NCBI GenBank assembly: GCA_052034585.1
Contig: JBPOIJ010000057.1
Coordinates: forward strand, 124,001 to 188,000
From: Xiheimicrobium sp052034585
GTDB lineage: Bacteria; Myxococcota; Myxococcia; Myxococcales; Myxococcaceae
DNA length: 64,000 bases
Direction: 5' to 3'
Part shown: positions 17,616 to 25,633 of the stretch, piece by piece
Numbering within the stretch: the stretch's first letter is position 1
Layout of the letters: each line of letters starts with the position of its first letter
Made by a program: the position numbers and the translations under genes
The notes under the pieces: generated by a model
The model's input: only the letters and a program-made list of their open reading frames with translations
Database searches by the model: none
Told to the model about the DNA's origin: nothing

Positions 17616-18059
17616 GTGGCGACGTCGATTCAGGACCTCATCGCGCAGGCCCGAGCCACCGGCGCGTGGCGGAGCGTCGTCGACGCGGTGCCCTACTTCC
17701 GCTTCCTCGGCATCGACGTGGTGAACGACCGCGGTGCGCTCGAGGGCAAGCTCACCTTCTCCGACCACCTCGTCGGCAACCCCACACTCCCGGCGATTCA
17801 CGGCGGCGTGATGGGCGCGCTGCTCGAGGCGACGGCGCAGTGCGAGCTGCTCTTCCGCGCCGAGTCGTCGGTGTTGCCGAAGACCATCACCCTCACCATC
17901 GACTACCTGCGCTCGGCGAAGCCGGTCGAGACCCGCGCGCGCGCCGAGGTCCTCAAGCACGGCCGACGCGTCGCCACGGTGCTGGTGCGCGCCTACCAGG
18001 ACGACCTCGCGAACCCGGTGGCGGTGGCGACGGTGCACCTGCTCGTCCGAGCCGATTGA
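17616..18059 (+). CDS. PaaI-family hotdog thioesterase
   Basis: 147 aa from a GTG start (MATSIQDLIAQ). A single hotdog domain has the family's signature around the active-site loop, IHGGVMGALLEATAQ (about residues 66-80), and the strand pattern TITLTIDYLRSAKP. PaaI/YigI-type enzymes hydrolyse acyl-CoA thioesters, often medium-chain or aromatic. The length is normal for the family. It is monocistronic and convergent with a lipoprotein gene 4 bp away. The specific substrate is not evident. Confidence 0.85.
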   Translation: MATSIQDLIAQARATGAWRSVVDAVPYFRFLGIDVVNDRGALEGKLTFSDHLVGNPTLPAIHGGVMGALLEATAQCELLFRAESSVLPKTITLTIDYLRSAKPVETRARAEVLKHGRRVATVLVRAYQDDLANPVAVATVHLLVRAD

Positions 18060-18063
18060 CGCG

Positions 18064-19542
18064 TCAGGGCAGGCGGGTTCTCCAGAGGACGCCGTGGCTG
18101 CCTTCGTTCTCGACGATGAGGACCGGGTCGGTCGCCGGCGAGGTGTTCGGAATTCGAATGGTGGCGAGCCCGAGCGGGTCCTGATCACCGGGCAGATCGA
18201 AGGCGACCGCGCGCGTCGCCAGCGGGCCGGTGTGGATCAGCACGACGTTGGCCTGATTGCCGCTCGTGTGCGGCAGCACCAAGCCGCCGAGGGTGTTGGA
18301 GGTCGTCGTCTTCGCGAGCACCAAGACGCCGCTCCCGGTCGGTGAGGGAATGAGGTCGACGGGCGTCATGGGAGCCGTCGAAATCTGTTCGTCGATCCGC
18401 GTCGCGCCGGCCTGCAGCGCCCACCGCTGGAGCAGGAGCAGCCCCGATGTGGTCTCGGCCGCGACGTACAGGTACGGGCCGTCGGTTCCCACGCGGAGCG
18501 CGCCAGTGCCCTCCGTTCCATCGAACAGCCGATGCTCGGTCGGCATGTCGAGCGCACCGCCCATCGGAAGAACGGGAATCGACGTCCACCAGCCAATCGA
18601 GCTGGCGCTGTTGACCGCTTGAAGGGCGTCGATGTTGCAAAACACGCCGGCGCCTCCGCAGCGGGTTGCGACCACGAGCGCGCCCAGCGGCGCTTCGACG
18701 ACGTCTCGACCGCGGAGGTTCGGCGTGGTGCCGGCCGAGGTGAAGGTCAACCCGGGCGGGGTCGGCATCGACATGCGAAACACGGTCGCGGAGTTCATGC
18801 TCGCGCGCTCGACGAGCACGATGGCGTCTGGCGAGTTCGACAGGAGCCGAACCCGAACGACGCGCGCTCCTGCAGTCACCGCCTCGACACTCGAGAGTCC
18901 AGAGCCGACGTCGGCGAAACCGTTCGTCGGGTCCAGCTTCACCACCGCGAAGGACTGCGAGGCCCCCGGAGCAGTTCGGCCGGCGACGACGAAGCCTCCG
19001 GTGGGGCTGGTCCCGACCTCCTCGACGGTGAGGGTCTGGGCGTCGATGGTGCGAGCGCCAGTGGACCGGATGAGCGTCTCGTTCCACGCCTCGAGCAGGC
19101 TGCCGCCATCGGTGACTCGCCGAACCGTCGCGACGGCGCTGTCTGCCTGAGCCTGTGGACTGCGAAACGTCGCGATGCCCACGAATGGTGAGCCCACGAA
19201 GGTCATCCTCGTGAGCGCGTTGCCACCGGCGACGCCGCCTGACGTTCCGCCGCCTGACGTTCCGCCGCCCGATGTTCCGCCGCCCGAGGTTCCGCCGCCC
19301 GAGCTTCCGCCGCCTGACGCTCCGCCACCTGACGTTCCGCCGCCAGACGCTCCGCCGCCCGACGTTCCGCCGCCTGCTGCTCCTCCGGCGCTCGGCTCGA
19401 CACACCACCTGCCGTCCCCGTCAATCGCCACACAGCGCAAGCCAACAGGGCAGCCGCCATCGAGCTCGCACCGAAAGAGCACGCCGCTCGGCTGTGCGCA
19501 TGACACCCCGACGAGGAGAAGGGCGATGAGAGCGGACCGCAT
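18064..19542 (-). CDS. Lipoprotein with GGGTS repeat linker and propeller-like domain
   Basis: 492 aa. Lipobox G-V-S-C (Cys15). A small Cys-rich stretch (C25, C31, C37, C47) precedes a linker of five-residue GGGTS/GGGAS units (residues 56-102). The remaining 390 residues are beta-rich with repeated VV-x-G-R/V-x-x-D patterns suggesting a propeller. There is no catalytic motif. It is similar in build to the 44865-46364 gene product but not obviously homologous along its length. Confidence 0.72.
   Translation of the reverse strand: MRSALIALLLVGVSCAQPSGVLFRCELDGGCPVGLRCVAIDGDGRWCVEPSAGGAAGGGTSGGGASGGGTSGGGASGGGSSGGGTSGGGTSGGGTSGGGTSGGVAGGNALTRMTFVGSPFVGIATFRSPQAQADSAVATVRRVTDGGSLLEAWNETLIRSTGARTIDAQTLTVEEVGTSPTGGFVVAGRTAPGASQSFAVVKLDPTNGFADVGSGLSSVEAVTAGARVVRVRLLSNSPDAIVLVERASMNSATVFRMSMPTPPGLTFTSAGTTPNLRGRDVVEAPLGALVVATRCGGAGVFCNIDALQAVNSASSIGWWTSIPVLPMGGALDMPTEHRLFDGTEGTGALRVGTDGPYLYVAAETTSGLLLLQRWALQAGATRIDEQISTAPMTPVDLIPSPTGSGVLVLAKTTTSNTLGGLVLPHTSGNQANVVLIHTGPLATRAVAFDLPGDQDPLGLATIRIPNTSPATDPVLIVENEGSHGVLWRTRLP
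19237..19377 (-). repeat. 15-bp in-frame repeats encoding GGGTS/GGGAS
   Basis: About nine tandem 15-bp units lie within the lipoprotein gene. The third base is almost invariant, so the DNA as well as the protein is repetitive. That suggests recent expansion or homogenisation by slippage or recombination. Confidence 0.8.
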
Positions 19543-19609
19543 CTCCTCGATTCAATATCACTCTTCGTCTCGACCTCGTCACTCGCCGGCTCTGATATGG
19601 CGCACCCTC

Positions 19610-20056
19610 ATGCGAGTCCTCTTCGCCGTCGCCCTGTCCCTCTCGTTCCCAGCCGCAGCCGACGAGGCCAAACCGAAACCTGCCGAGCAAGCGGCTCCAG
19701 CGGCGGCGGCACCGAACGCCGTGCAGAAGGAGATGCAGGCCTTGCACGGGCTCATCGTCACCTCCCTCGTCGCCATCGAGAACGGCGACACCTCGACCAT
19801 TCCCACCGCGATTCACCAGGTGCACGAGGCGAAGGACGCGACCGAGAAGCTCATCAAGAGCGGCGGGTGGAAGCCGCCGCGCGCCGACGCGACCGTTGCC
19901 GACTTCGTCAAAGCCGACGAGGCGTTCCACGGTGAGCTCGTCAAGCTGCTCCAGGCCTCGAAGAAGAAGGACGTGACTGGCACCACGAAGCAGCTCGGCG
20001 TGGTGCTCGAGGGCTGCACCTCCTGTCACGTGCGCTTCCGCTTCCCGAAGCCGTGA
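19610..20056 (+). CDS. Cytochrome c' (class II c-type cytochrome)
   Basis: 148 aa. A signal peptide (cleaved near AAADE) is followed by an Ala/Pro spacer and a helical domain, with one haem motif CTSCH (136-140) close to the C-terminus. The C-terminal CxxCH in a small four-helix protein is the class II (cytochrome c') arrangement. These bind NO/CO or transfer electrons in the periplasm. The ATG at 19610 was chosen because it opens a full signal peptide, whereas the upstream frame runs antisense through the lipoprotein gene. The DUF1636 gene follows 4 nt later, so they are probably co-transcribed. Confidence 0.8.
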   Translation: MRVLFAVALSLSFPAAADEAKPKPAEQAAPAAAAPNAVQKEMQALHGLIVTSLVAIENGDTSTIPTAIHQVHEAKDATEKLIKSGGWKPPRADATVADFVKADEAFHGELVKLLQASKKKDVTGTTKQLGVVLEGCTSCHVRFRFPKP

Positions 20057-20060
20057 GCCG

Positions 20061-20381
20061 ATGGCGCGGCCGGTCCTCACCATCTGTCGGCGCTGCGAGC
20101 GCGACGACGACTCGGGAGAGGGCCTCTTCCAGGCGGTGAAGTCGCTGCGCAAGGCGCGTGGGCTCAAGCCACAGTTCAAGGTGAAGGGCGCTGACTGTCT
20201 CCACGCGTGCCGCTGGAGCATCGCCGCCGAGTTCTCCGGGAAGAAACGCTCGACCTACCTGCGCGTCGAGCTGCGCGAGGCAGACGCCGAGGCCTTGGTG
20301 GAGACCGCACGCGAGTACGCTGCGCTCGACCCAGCGAAAGAACTCCCCGAGAGGAAGCTGCCCGGCACCAGCGGAGACTGA
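20061..20381 (+). CDS. DUF1636 ferredoxin-like metal-binding protein
   Basis: 106 aa. It has the DUF1636 pattern: an N-terminal strand followed by C-R-R-C near residue 9-12, and C-L-H-A-C at about 47-51, which form a thioredoxin-fold [2Fe-2S] or metal site. The second motif is followed by the usual A-A-E-F-S-G-K-K-R-S-T-Y-L segment. DUF1636 proteins are predicted metal-binding and often occur with cobalamin or metal-handling genes. None is found here, only the cytochrome c' gene 4 nt upstream. Confidence 0.78.
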   Translation: MARPVLTICRRCERDDDSGEGLFQAVKSLRKARGLKPQFKVKGADCLHACRWSIAAEFSGKKRSTYLRVELREADAEALVETAREYAALDPAKELPERKLPGTSGD

Positions 20382-20434
20382 GACGCTGCGCGGTGGCGCT
20401 CCGCCCTCGAAGCGCGCGCGGCGGCGACGGGCGC

Positions 20435-21165
20435 TCAGGGTCCCCCGTCGAGCGAGACGGGCGCGGCCTCGACCTGCAGCTCGTAGGGCCCGGACTGGTC
20501 GGCCTGAGCGCCATCGACGGTGATGCTGACTCGCGCTGCGCTCCTGATGATGGTCGACACTTCCGCGGTCGAGGCGCCCGGCGTGGCGGTGCTGCAGCGG
20601 TCGTCGGGCTCGGTACAGACACGCAGCCGGAGCCGAACGACCGCTCTCCACGCCCACCGGTGATGACCTTCACGGTGAGCCGGTGACTCGAGGGAACGTC
20701 GACGGCGAAGAACTGGTCCGGCGCCGGTCCGGCACAGCTCGAGAGCAGGGTGTTCTCGTCGTCGCGGGCACCAGCCGTGGTGCCCATCGCGACCGCGCGG
20801 AGCTTCGTGTCTGCCGGGATGGGCGACAGGGTGAGGAGCATGGGGGCCTGACAGGTCTCTCCGCCGCCAGAGACTCCGCCGCCGGTGCTGCCTCCGCTCG
20901 ACCCTCCGCTCGAGCTGCCTCCCGCGCTCACCCCACCGCCGACTCCGCCGACCAACCCGCACACGCCACTCAAGCAGCTCAGGCCTGCGCCACAGGGCTC
21001 ACAGTGGCAGCCGTCACGGCCACAGCGCTCGGGCTGAAACCCAGACTGGCACTCCCCCATCGCATCGCAACAGCCCGAGCACGTCGCTGGGCTGCACTCC
21101 CCGCCAGCCTGCACGACGACGCCACACGAGAGGATGAGGAGCGAAAGGAGGCAGAGCCGGACCAT
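20435..21165 (-). pseudogene. Cys-rich lipoprotein with 1-nt frameshift
   Basis: Starts MVRLCLLSLLILSC (lipobox, Cys14). Residues 24-69 carry the ten-Cys module shared with three other lipoproteins in this window (one additional Cys inside the x6 gap). A Gly/Ser linker at 72-102 is followed by a PPC-like beta domain. At about 20653-20655 the frame is lost: a G-run reads GGG where GGGG would restore VITGG-AWRAVVRLRLRVCTEP and continue to the stop at 20435. With one base added the gene is exactly 244 codons. Without it the frame reads on as Arg/Ser-rich nonsense antisense over the DUF1636 gene. It is either a young pseudogene or a sequencing error in a homopolymer. Confidence 0.72.
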
Positions 21166-21219
21166 GGTGGTTCTTGGAACGAGCCCGGCAAGGTTCTCTC
21201 AAGGCCTGCTCTGGACACA

Positions 21220-21254
21220 CGAAAGCCGCTGGGAGCGAGGGCTCCGCAGCGGCT
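21220..21254 (-). terminator. Rho-independent terminator of rpsN-rpmB
   Basis: Read on the minus strand: AGCCGCTG, then GGAGC, loop CCTC, GCTCC and CAGCGGCT, followed by TTTCG. This makes a 13-bp stem with one bulged base, 27 nt after the rpmB stop. It is the clearest terminator in the window. Confidence 0.75.
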
Positions 21255-21280
21255 CGTGACAGCTCGAGGGGGACGACGGC

Positions 21281-21514
21281 TCAGAGGTCGCCGTCGCGCT
21301 CCAGGCGGGCGTACACCTTCTCGATGCCCTGGGCGTTGATGATGCGCAGGCCGTGGGCCGAGATGCGCAGCGTCACCCACTTCTTCTTCGAGGCCAGCCA
21401 GAACCGGTGCTTCTGGAGGTTCGGCAGGGAGCGGGTCTTCGACTTGTTGTTGGCGTGGCTGACGTTGTTGCCAACCAGAGGGCGCTTGCCCGTGACCTGA
21501 CAGACGCGAGACAT
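21281..21514 (-). CDS. rpmB: 50S ribosomal protein bL28
   Basis: 77 aa, full length for the family. It shows the conserved start SRVCQVTGKRP, the central GNNVSHANNKSKTR, and HRFWLASKKKWVTLRISAHGLR. Only one cysteine is present, so this is the zinc-free (C-minus) form. It lies 26 nt downstream of rpsN in the same operon and is followed by a strong hairpin terminator. It is part of the large ribosomal subunit. Confidence 0.97.
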   Translation of the reverse strand: MSRVCQVTGKRPLVGNNVSHANNKSKTRSLPNLQKHRFWLASKKKWVTLRISAHGLRIINAQGIEKVYARLERDGDL

Positions 21515-21540
21515 GGTGAGTTCCTCGTTCCTTCGAAAAG

Positions 21541-21846
21541 TTACCAGCTCGCCTTGACGACGCCGGTGAGCTCACCAGCGAGCGCCTTCTCGCGGAACTG
21601 GATGCGCGAGAGGCCGAACTTGCGGAGGTTGCCACGGGGACGGCCGGTCACCTGGCAGCGGTTGACGACGCGAATCGGGCTCGCGTCACGGGGCAGCTTG
21701 GCGAGCTTCGCCAGCGCGAGCGCGCGGTCCTCGGCCGAGGTCGCCGGGTTCTTGATGGTCGCCTTCAGCTCGAGGCGGCGCGCGCGGAACTTCTGGGACA
21801 TCGCGCGGCGGCGGTCGTTCTTGATGATGGAGGAGGTCTTCGCCAT
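21541..21846 (-). CDS. rpsN: 30S ribosomal protein uS14, zinc-free form
   Basis: 101 aa, the longer C-minus form: the C-terminal R-C-Q-V-T-G-R-P-R-G segment has a single Cys in place of the C-x2-C...C-x2-C zinc ribbon. The N-terminus MAKTSSIIKNDRRR is typical. It sits outside a ribosomal protein cluster and is paired with zinc-free bL28, an arrangement that in several bacteria is Zur-regulated. No recognisable Zur operator could be seen in the 100 bp upstream. Confidence 0.96.
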   Translation of the reverse strand: MAKTSSIIKNDRRRAMSQKFRARRLELKATIKNPATSAEDRALALAKLAKLPRDASPIRVVNRCQVTGRPRGNLRKFGLSRIQFREKALAGELTGVVKASW

Positions 21847-22026
21847 GGGTACGGTCTTCTCTCAAAAGAGGGTGAAACGGAATCGGAGGGCCGCCCTTAC
21901 ACGCAAACCCTCCCGTGGATCAAGTTCTGTGGTGAGCGACGGTTGCATTCCCCTCGGCAGTGGGGCAAGAGGGCCGCCCTTTCTCGATCAGACCGGCCCC
22001 TGGCTGGTCCCTATTTTGGAGCAGCA

Positions 22027-22425
22027 ATGGGCACCCTCAAGACGTTCCTCGACTCGAAGAAGATCTCCTCCAAGCAGATCGCCACGACCAGCAAGCGCAT
22101 CGAGACGTGGGACGCGACCTCGCGCACCCTGTTGGTGAAGCGCTTCGACAAGCGGGGCGACAAGGAGCTGGCCGCCAAGAAGTACAGCGAGCTCGAGATT
22201 GGCAAGCCGGCGCAGATGGGCCGGGGCGTGTCGCAGAAGCAGGTCGACGCGGCCATCGCCGAGACGCCGGTCGCCCGCAAGGTGCGCTCGAAGATCCTCC
22301 GCGCGGTGAACACGCTCCTCACCGCCAAGAAGGAAGCGGCCGTCGACATGAAGGCCCTCTTCGAAGGCACCAAGCACAAGGCCGGCAAGAAGCCGAAGGA
22401 AGAGGCCGCCGCGGCCAAGAAGTGA
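22027..22425 (+). CDS. Small Lys-rich conserved-looking protein
   Basis: 132 aa (MGTLKTFLDSKKISSK). The start at 22027 is supported by GGAG 6 nt upstream. The protein is predicted all-helical, with many Lys and a C-terminal Ala/Lys tail (KKPKEEAAAAKK) reminiscent of histone-H1-like or HU-extension tails. No DNA-binding fold could be recognised, so a nucleoid role is only a guess. The stop codon lies inside a 16-bp perfect palindrome. Confidence 0.6.
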   Translation: MGTLKTFLDSKKISSKQIATTSKRIETWDATSRTLLVKRFDKRGDKELAAKKYSELEIGKPAQMGRGVSQKQVDAAIAETPVARKVRSKILRAVNTLLTAKKEAAVDMKALFEGTKHKAGKKPKEEAAAAKK

Positions 22426-22438
22426 TCAGCTGATCACT
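22423..22438. repeat. 16-bp perfect palindrome at a gene end
   Basis: GTGATCAGCTGATCAC is its own reverse complement and contains the TGA stop of the preceding gene. It could be a protein-binding site or a weak hairpin. No U-run follows, so it is not a typical terminator. Confidence 0.6.
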
Positions 22439-22521
22439 CCCGAAGACAGCTCATTCTCGACTGACGAGAACCAGCAGGACACCCTGCGCGCTCGGAGTGT
22501 GCCCGTTAGAGGTCGGGTCGG

Positions 22522-22911
22522 ATGATCGACAACACCGTGTCTGGAGCGACCTGTCGTCCCAACTTCTCTGCGGCCGGGCGCAAGCGTCGCACGATGGCGG
22601 CCTGGGTGATGGGTCTGGCCACCGTGGGGCTCTTCGCGACCGCGCTCGTCCTGGGCGCTGGCGTGTGGTGGCGCGCCTTGGTGGCGGTGCCAGCGATGAT
22701 GACCACCATCACCGGGCTGCAGGTTCGGCGGAACACCTGCGTCGCCCACGCCCGCATGGGCACCTTCGAGCATGAAGACTTCTCGACGACGAAGGCCGAC
22801 GAGCGAGACCTGGTCGAGAGCCGCAAGGTGGCGGCGAGCATCTATCGTGACGGCCTGCTGACCGGAGCCCTCGTCGGGCTGCTCGGTGCGGGCTCGGCGT
22901 TCCTCGGCTGA
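22522..22911 (+). CDS. Small membrane protein of unknown function
   Basis: 129 aa. Hydrophobic helices at about residues 27-48, 49-66 and 108-128 surround a cytoplasmic-like charged loop (about 70-107). There are two cysteines. AGAGG lies about 9 nt before the ATG. The family was not recognised. It is isolated and convergent with a lipoprotein gene. Confidence 0.55.
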   Translation: MIDNTVSGATCRPNFSAAGRKRRTMAAWVMGLATVGLFATALVLGAGVWWRALVAVPAMMTTITGLQVRRNTCVAHARMGTFEHEDFSTTKADERDLVESRKVAASIYRDGLLTGALVGLLGAGSAFLG

Positions 22912-23004
22912 GGGGCGTTCGTCGCGACTCGGAGCCAGCTCGCTTGGGCCCGGAGGACCCGACCTTCCTCAATCGGAGTCCGCCGACGCTCGTCGCCAGC
23001 CCGC

Positions 23005-23673
23005 TCAAGGACAGACTGGCGCGTCCCACGAGCCGGTGAGCGTTCCCGAGGTGAGGTTGTAGAACGTCATCGACGCCGAGTACGTGCCGCTCGCCCGCCC
23101 GCTCTCGAGCCGCGTGATGGTCACCGTCCCCGAGGTCGCTTCCCCGCCGTCTGGCCCCTGTCCCGTCGAGAGGAAGTCATCGCGCGTCACCTTCGTGCCC
23201 ACGCCATCGATGGGCCACGTCCCGACCGTCACCGCGCCACCATCGGTGTTCGTCACTCGGATCAGCAGCACGCTGAACGGAGGATTCGGCGAGGTCGCGC
23301 AGCTCACCGGGGCCGCGTTGTAGAGCGCGGTGACGAAGACCGAGGGCCGGCCTCCAGCGCCGACCACCGAACGCGCCGCCGTCACCCCGAAGGTGGTCGG
23401 GCCGACGAGGGTTCCCACCCCACCGTCGGGCAGGACCGCCGTCCCTCCAGCCGCCGCCCCACCGCCAGCCGAGCCACCAGCACTCGACCCCCCCGCCGTG
23501 GAGCCACCAGCCGCCGAGCCACCAGCCGTGGACCCTCCAGCCATCGAGCCGCCAGCCGTCGACCCTCCAGCCATCGAGCCCGCCCCGCCTCCCGAGCTTC
23601 CGGCGTCGGGCATCGACGCTGGGCTGCAGGCTGCGACGACGACGACCGCAACGACGAAGAAAGAAGTTCGCAT
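23005..23673 (-). CDS. Lipoprotein with GGSTA/GGSMA linker
   Basis: 222 aa. Lipobox V-A-A-C (Cys16). The linker at residues 27-77 uses five-residue GGS-x-A units. A single compact beta domain of about 140 residues follows, with C-terminal Cys (VCP). It contains V-x-V-T-N-T-D-G-G and S-G-T-V-T-I-T-R-L patterns of a secreted beta-sandwich. The domain was not recognised. The linker coding DNA (23443-23595) is repetitive at the base level. It is divergent from the cyclase gene. Confidence 0.68.
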   Translation of the reverse strand: MRTSFFVVAVVVVAACSPASMPDAGSSGGGAGSMAGGSTAGGSMAGGSTAGGSAAGGSTAGGSSAGGSAGGGAAAGGTAVLPDGGVGTLVGPTTFGVTAARSVVGAGGRPSVFVTALYNAAPVSCATSPNPPFSVLLIRVTNTDGGAVTVGTWPIDGVGTKVTRDDFLSTGQGPDGGEATSGTVTITRLESGRASGTYSASMTFYNLTSGTLTGSWDAPVCP

Positions 23674-23878
23674 CGGCTGCGTCTAGGCGGTCTCTCAGCG
23701 CGGGTCCATTCCGCACTCCGCGCCCGCACTCCTGCGCCGGGCTTCCCACCTCGGCACCGCGCGGACACGCTCGCTCGGGCCCGAGCCGCCTTCTTCGTCT
23801 GGCAGCGCTCGTTCACCGAGTTCCTCTCCCACGAATTCCGTTCGTTTCGTTGTCCTTGCGGCATACTCGGCGCCCCGC

Positions 23879-25624
23879 ATGTGGCAGCTCGTCATCAACG
23901 GCCCCGGCTACTTCGACACGAAGTACGACCTGCCCGAAGGCACCACCCACCTCGGCCGCGCCGACGAGAACGACATCGTCCTCTCCGGTGATCTCGTCTC
24001 GCGCAAGCACGCCCGCTTCCACGCCAACGGCAACGCGCTCGTCTTCGAAGACCTCGGCAGCCGCAACGGCTCGAAGCTCAACGGCGAAAAGGTGGTCGGC
24101 AAATCGCCCATGAAGCCGGGCGACGTCGTCGCGGTGGGCGAGAACTCCATGGTGGTGCGCCAGCCGACGACCGCCGAGACGGCCGCCACCGAGATGGTCG
24201 ACGCGGGTGGCGGAGGCGCAGTGCGACGCTTCGGCCGCGGCGTCGACGTCTCCCACGCCGTGTTGATGGCGCGCGACATCCAAGACTCCATCGTGCGCAA
24301 GGTGCTCGACAACTCGCTGCCCTTCGAGGTCGAGGCCGAGCCTCCACCGGTCCCCGCGAAGGTGAAGCGCAAGGCGGCGAGCGACACCGAAGACGACGAG
24401 CCCTCGGAGCTCGCCAGCGACGGGCCCTCGTCCTTCCCCGTCGCCTTCAACTCGCTGGTGATGCTCTACCGCGTCGCCGAGCGCCTCGCGGTCGCCCCCA
24501 CGCTCCAGGCCTTCCTCGACGACACCACCGACGCGGTGATGAAGCGGGTCGGCGCATCGACCGGCGTCGTGCTGGTTCGCCACTCGACCGGGGTGATGGT
24601 GCCGGCCGCCGTTCGCCACGCCAAGAAGCTGATGAAGGGCGAGGTCCCCGTCTCCGACGCCATCGTCGACGCCGCGCTGACCCAGGGCCAGGCCATCGCC
24701 GTCGCCGACGTTCGCGACGACTCCCGCTTCGCCGAGCGCGAGAGCGTCGTGCTCTACGGCATCGACCAGGTGCTCTGCGTGCCCGTCGGCCAGAAGGCAC
24801 CGTTCGACGGAGTGCTGTACCTCAACCGCACCAAGGTCGACGAAGAGCCCATCGAGGCGCTGCTCGACGTCTGCACCGCGCTCGCCCAGTTGCTCCAGAC
24901 GGCCTTCGCGAAGTTCGCCGCCCGGCCCGCGCAGACGAGTGACCGGCTCCGGAGCGCGCTCGAACGGTTCCACGGCCCCGACATCGTCGAGCGCCGCGTC
25001 CGCGACTTGAGCGACAAGACGGCCCGCCTGTCCCAGCTCGAAGAGAAGCAGCTCACCGTGCTCTTCGCCGACATCGCCGGCTTCACCGACCTCGCCTTCA
25101 AGGTGCCGCCCGACCACGTCGCCACGCTCCTCTCGGACCTCTACCGGGTGGCGACGCCCCTGGTGTTCAGCTTCGAGGGCACCGTCGACAAGTTCGTCGG
25201 CGACTCGGTGATGGCCCTCTTCGGCGCGCCCTACTCCAAGGGTGACGACGCCATTCGTGCGGTGCGGGCGGCGATGGCGCTCAAGGCCGAGTGGGACCGG
25301 GCGATGCAGGCGCGGCCCGAGAACGAGCGGCTGCGACTCAAGGTGGGCCTCACCACCGGCAAGGTGCTCGCTGGCAGCGTCGGCTCCGAGGCGCGGCTCG
25401 ACTACACCGCCATCGGAGAGCCGGTGAACGTCGCCTCGTGGCTGTGTCAGTCGGCCGAGCCGGGTCAGGTGCTGATCACCTCGAAGACGCTCGCCGCCGT
25501 CGGAGCCCGCTTCGACGTGACGCCGTTGGGAGAACGCCCGCTCCTCGGGAGCCGAGTGCGCACCGCGGTGTTCGAGGTCCTCGACGAGGACGACGACTCG
25601 GGCACGCTGTCGGGCGTTCGGTAG
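23879..25624 (+). CDS. FHA-GAF-class III nucleotide cyclase, atypical active site
   Basis: 581 aa. An N-terminal FHA domain (about 24-95: G26-R27, S41, H44, S61-R62-N63-G64) binds phosphothreonine. A GAF domain follows at about 190-345, and a class III adenylate/guanylate cyclase domain at about 388-572. Metal Asps are D398 (FADIAGF) and D442 (VGDSV). The base-recognition pair is K438 and T510, the Thr form seen in CyaB1-type adenylate cyclases. N517 is present, but the transition-state Arg expected at 521 is Trp (VNVASWL, codon TGG). It is cytoplasmic and probably reads a Ser/Thr kinase signal. Activity is uncertain because of W521. Confidence 0.85.
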   Translation: MWQLVINGPGYFDTKYDLPEGTTHLGRADENDIVLSGDLVSRKHARFHANGNALVFEDLGSRNGSKLNGEKVVGKSPMKPGDVVAVGENSMVVRQPTTAETAATEMVDAGGGGAVRRFGRGVDVSHAVLMARDIQDSIVRKVLDNSLPFEVEAEPPPVPAKVKRKAASDTEDDEPSELASDGPSSFPVAFNSLVMLYRVAERLAVAPTLQAFLDDTTDAVMKRVGASTGVVLVRHSTGVMVPAAVRHAKKLMKGEVPVSDAIVDAALTQGQAIAVADVRDDSRFAERESVVLYGIDQVLCVPVGQKAPFDGVLYLNRTKVDEEPIEALLDVCTALAQLLQTAFAKFAARPAQTSDRLRSALERFHGPDIVERRVRDLSDKTARLSQLEEKQLTVLFADIAGFTDLAFKVPPDHVATLLSDLYRVATPLVFSFEGTVDKFVGDSVMALFGAPYSKGDDAIRAVRAAMALKAEWDRAMQARPENERLRLKVGLTTGKVLAGSVGSEARLDYTAIGEPVNVASWLCQSAEPGQVLITSKTLAAVGARFDVTPLGERPLLGSRVRTAVFEVLDEDDDSGTLSGVR

Positions 25625-25633
25625 GCCGGCGGC

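Noticed and set aside
21847..21990. Zur operator upstream of rpsN
   Set aside because: No palindrome resembling known Zur boxes could be found.
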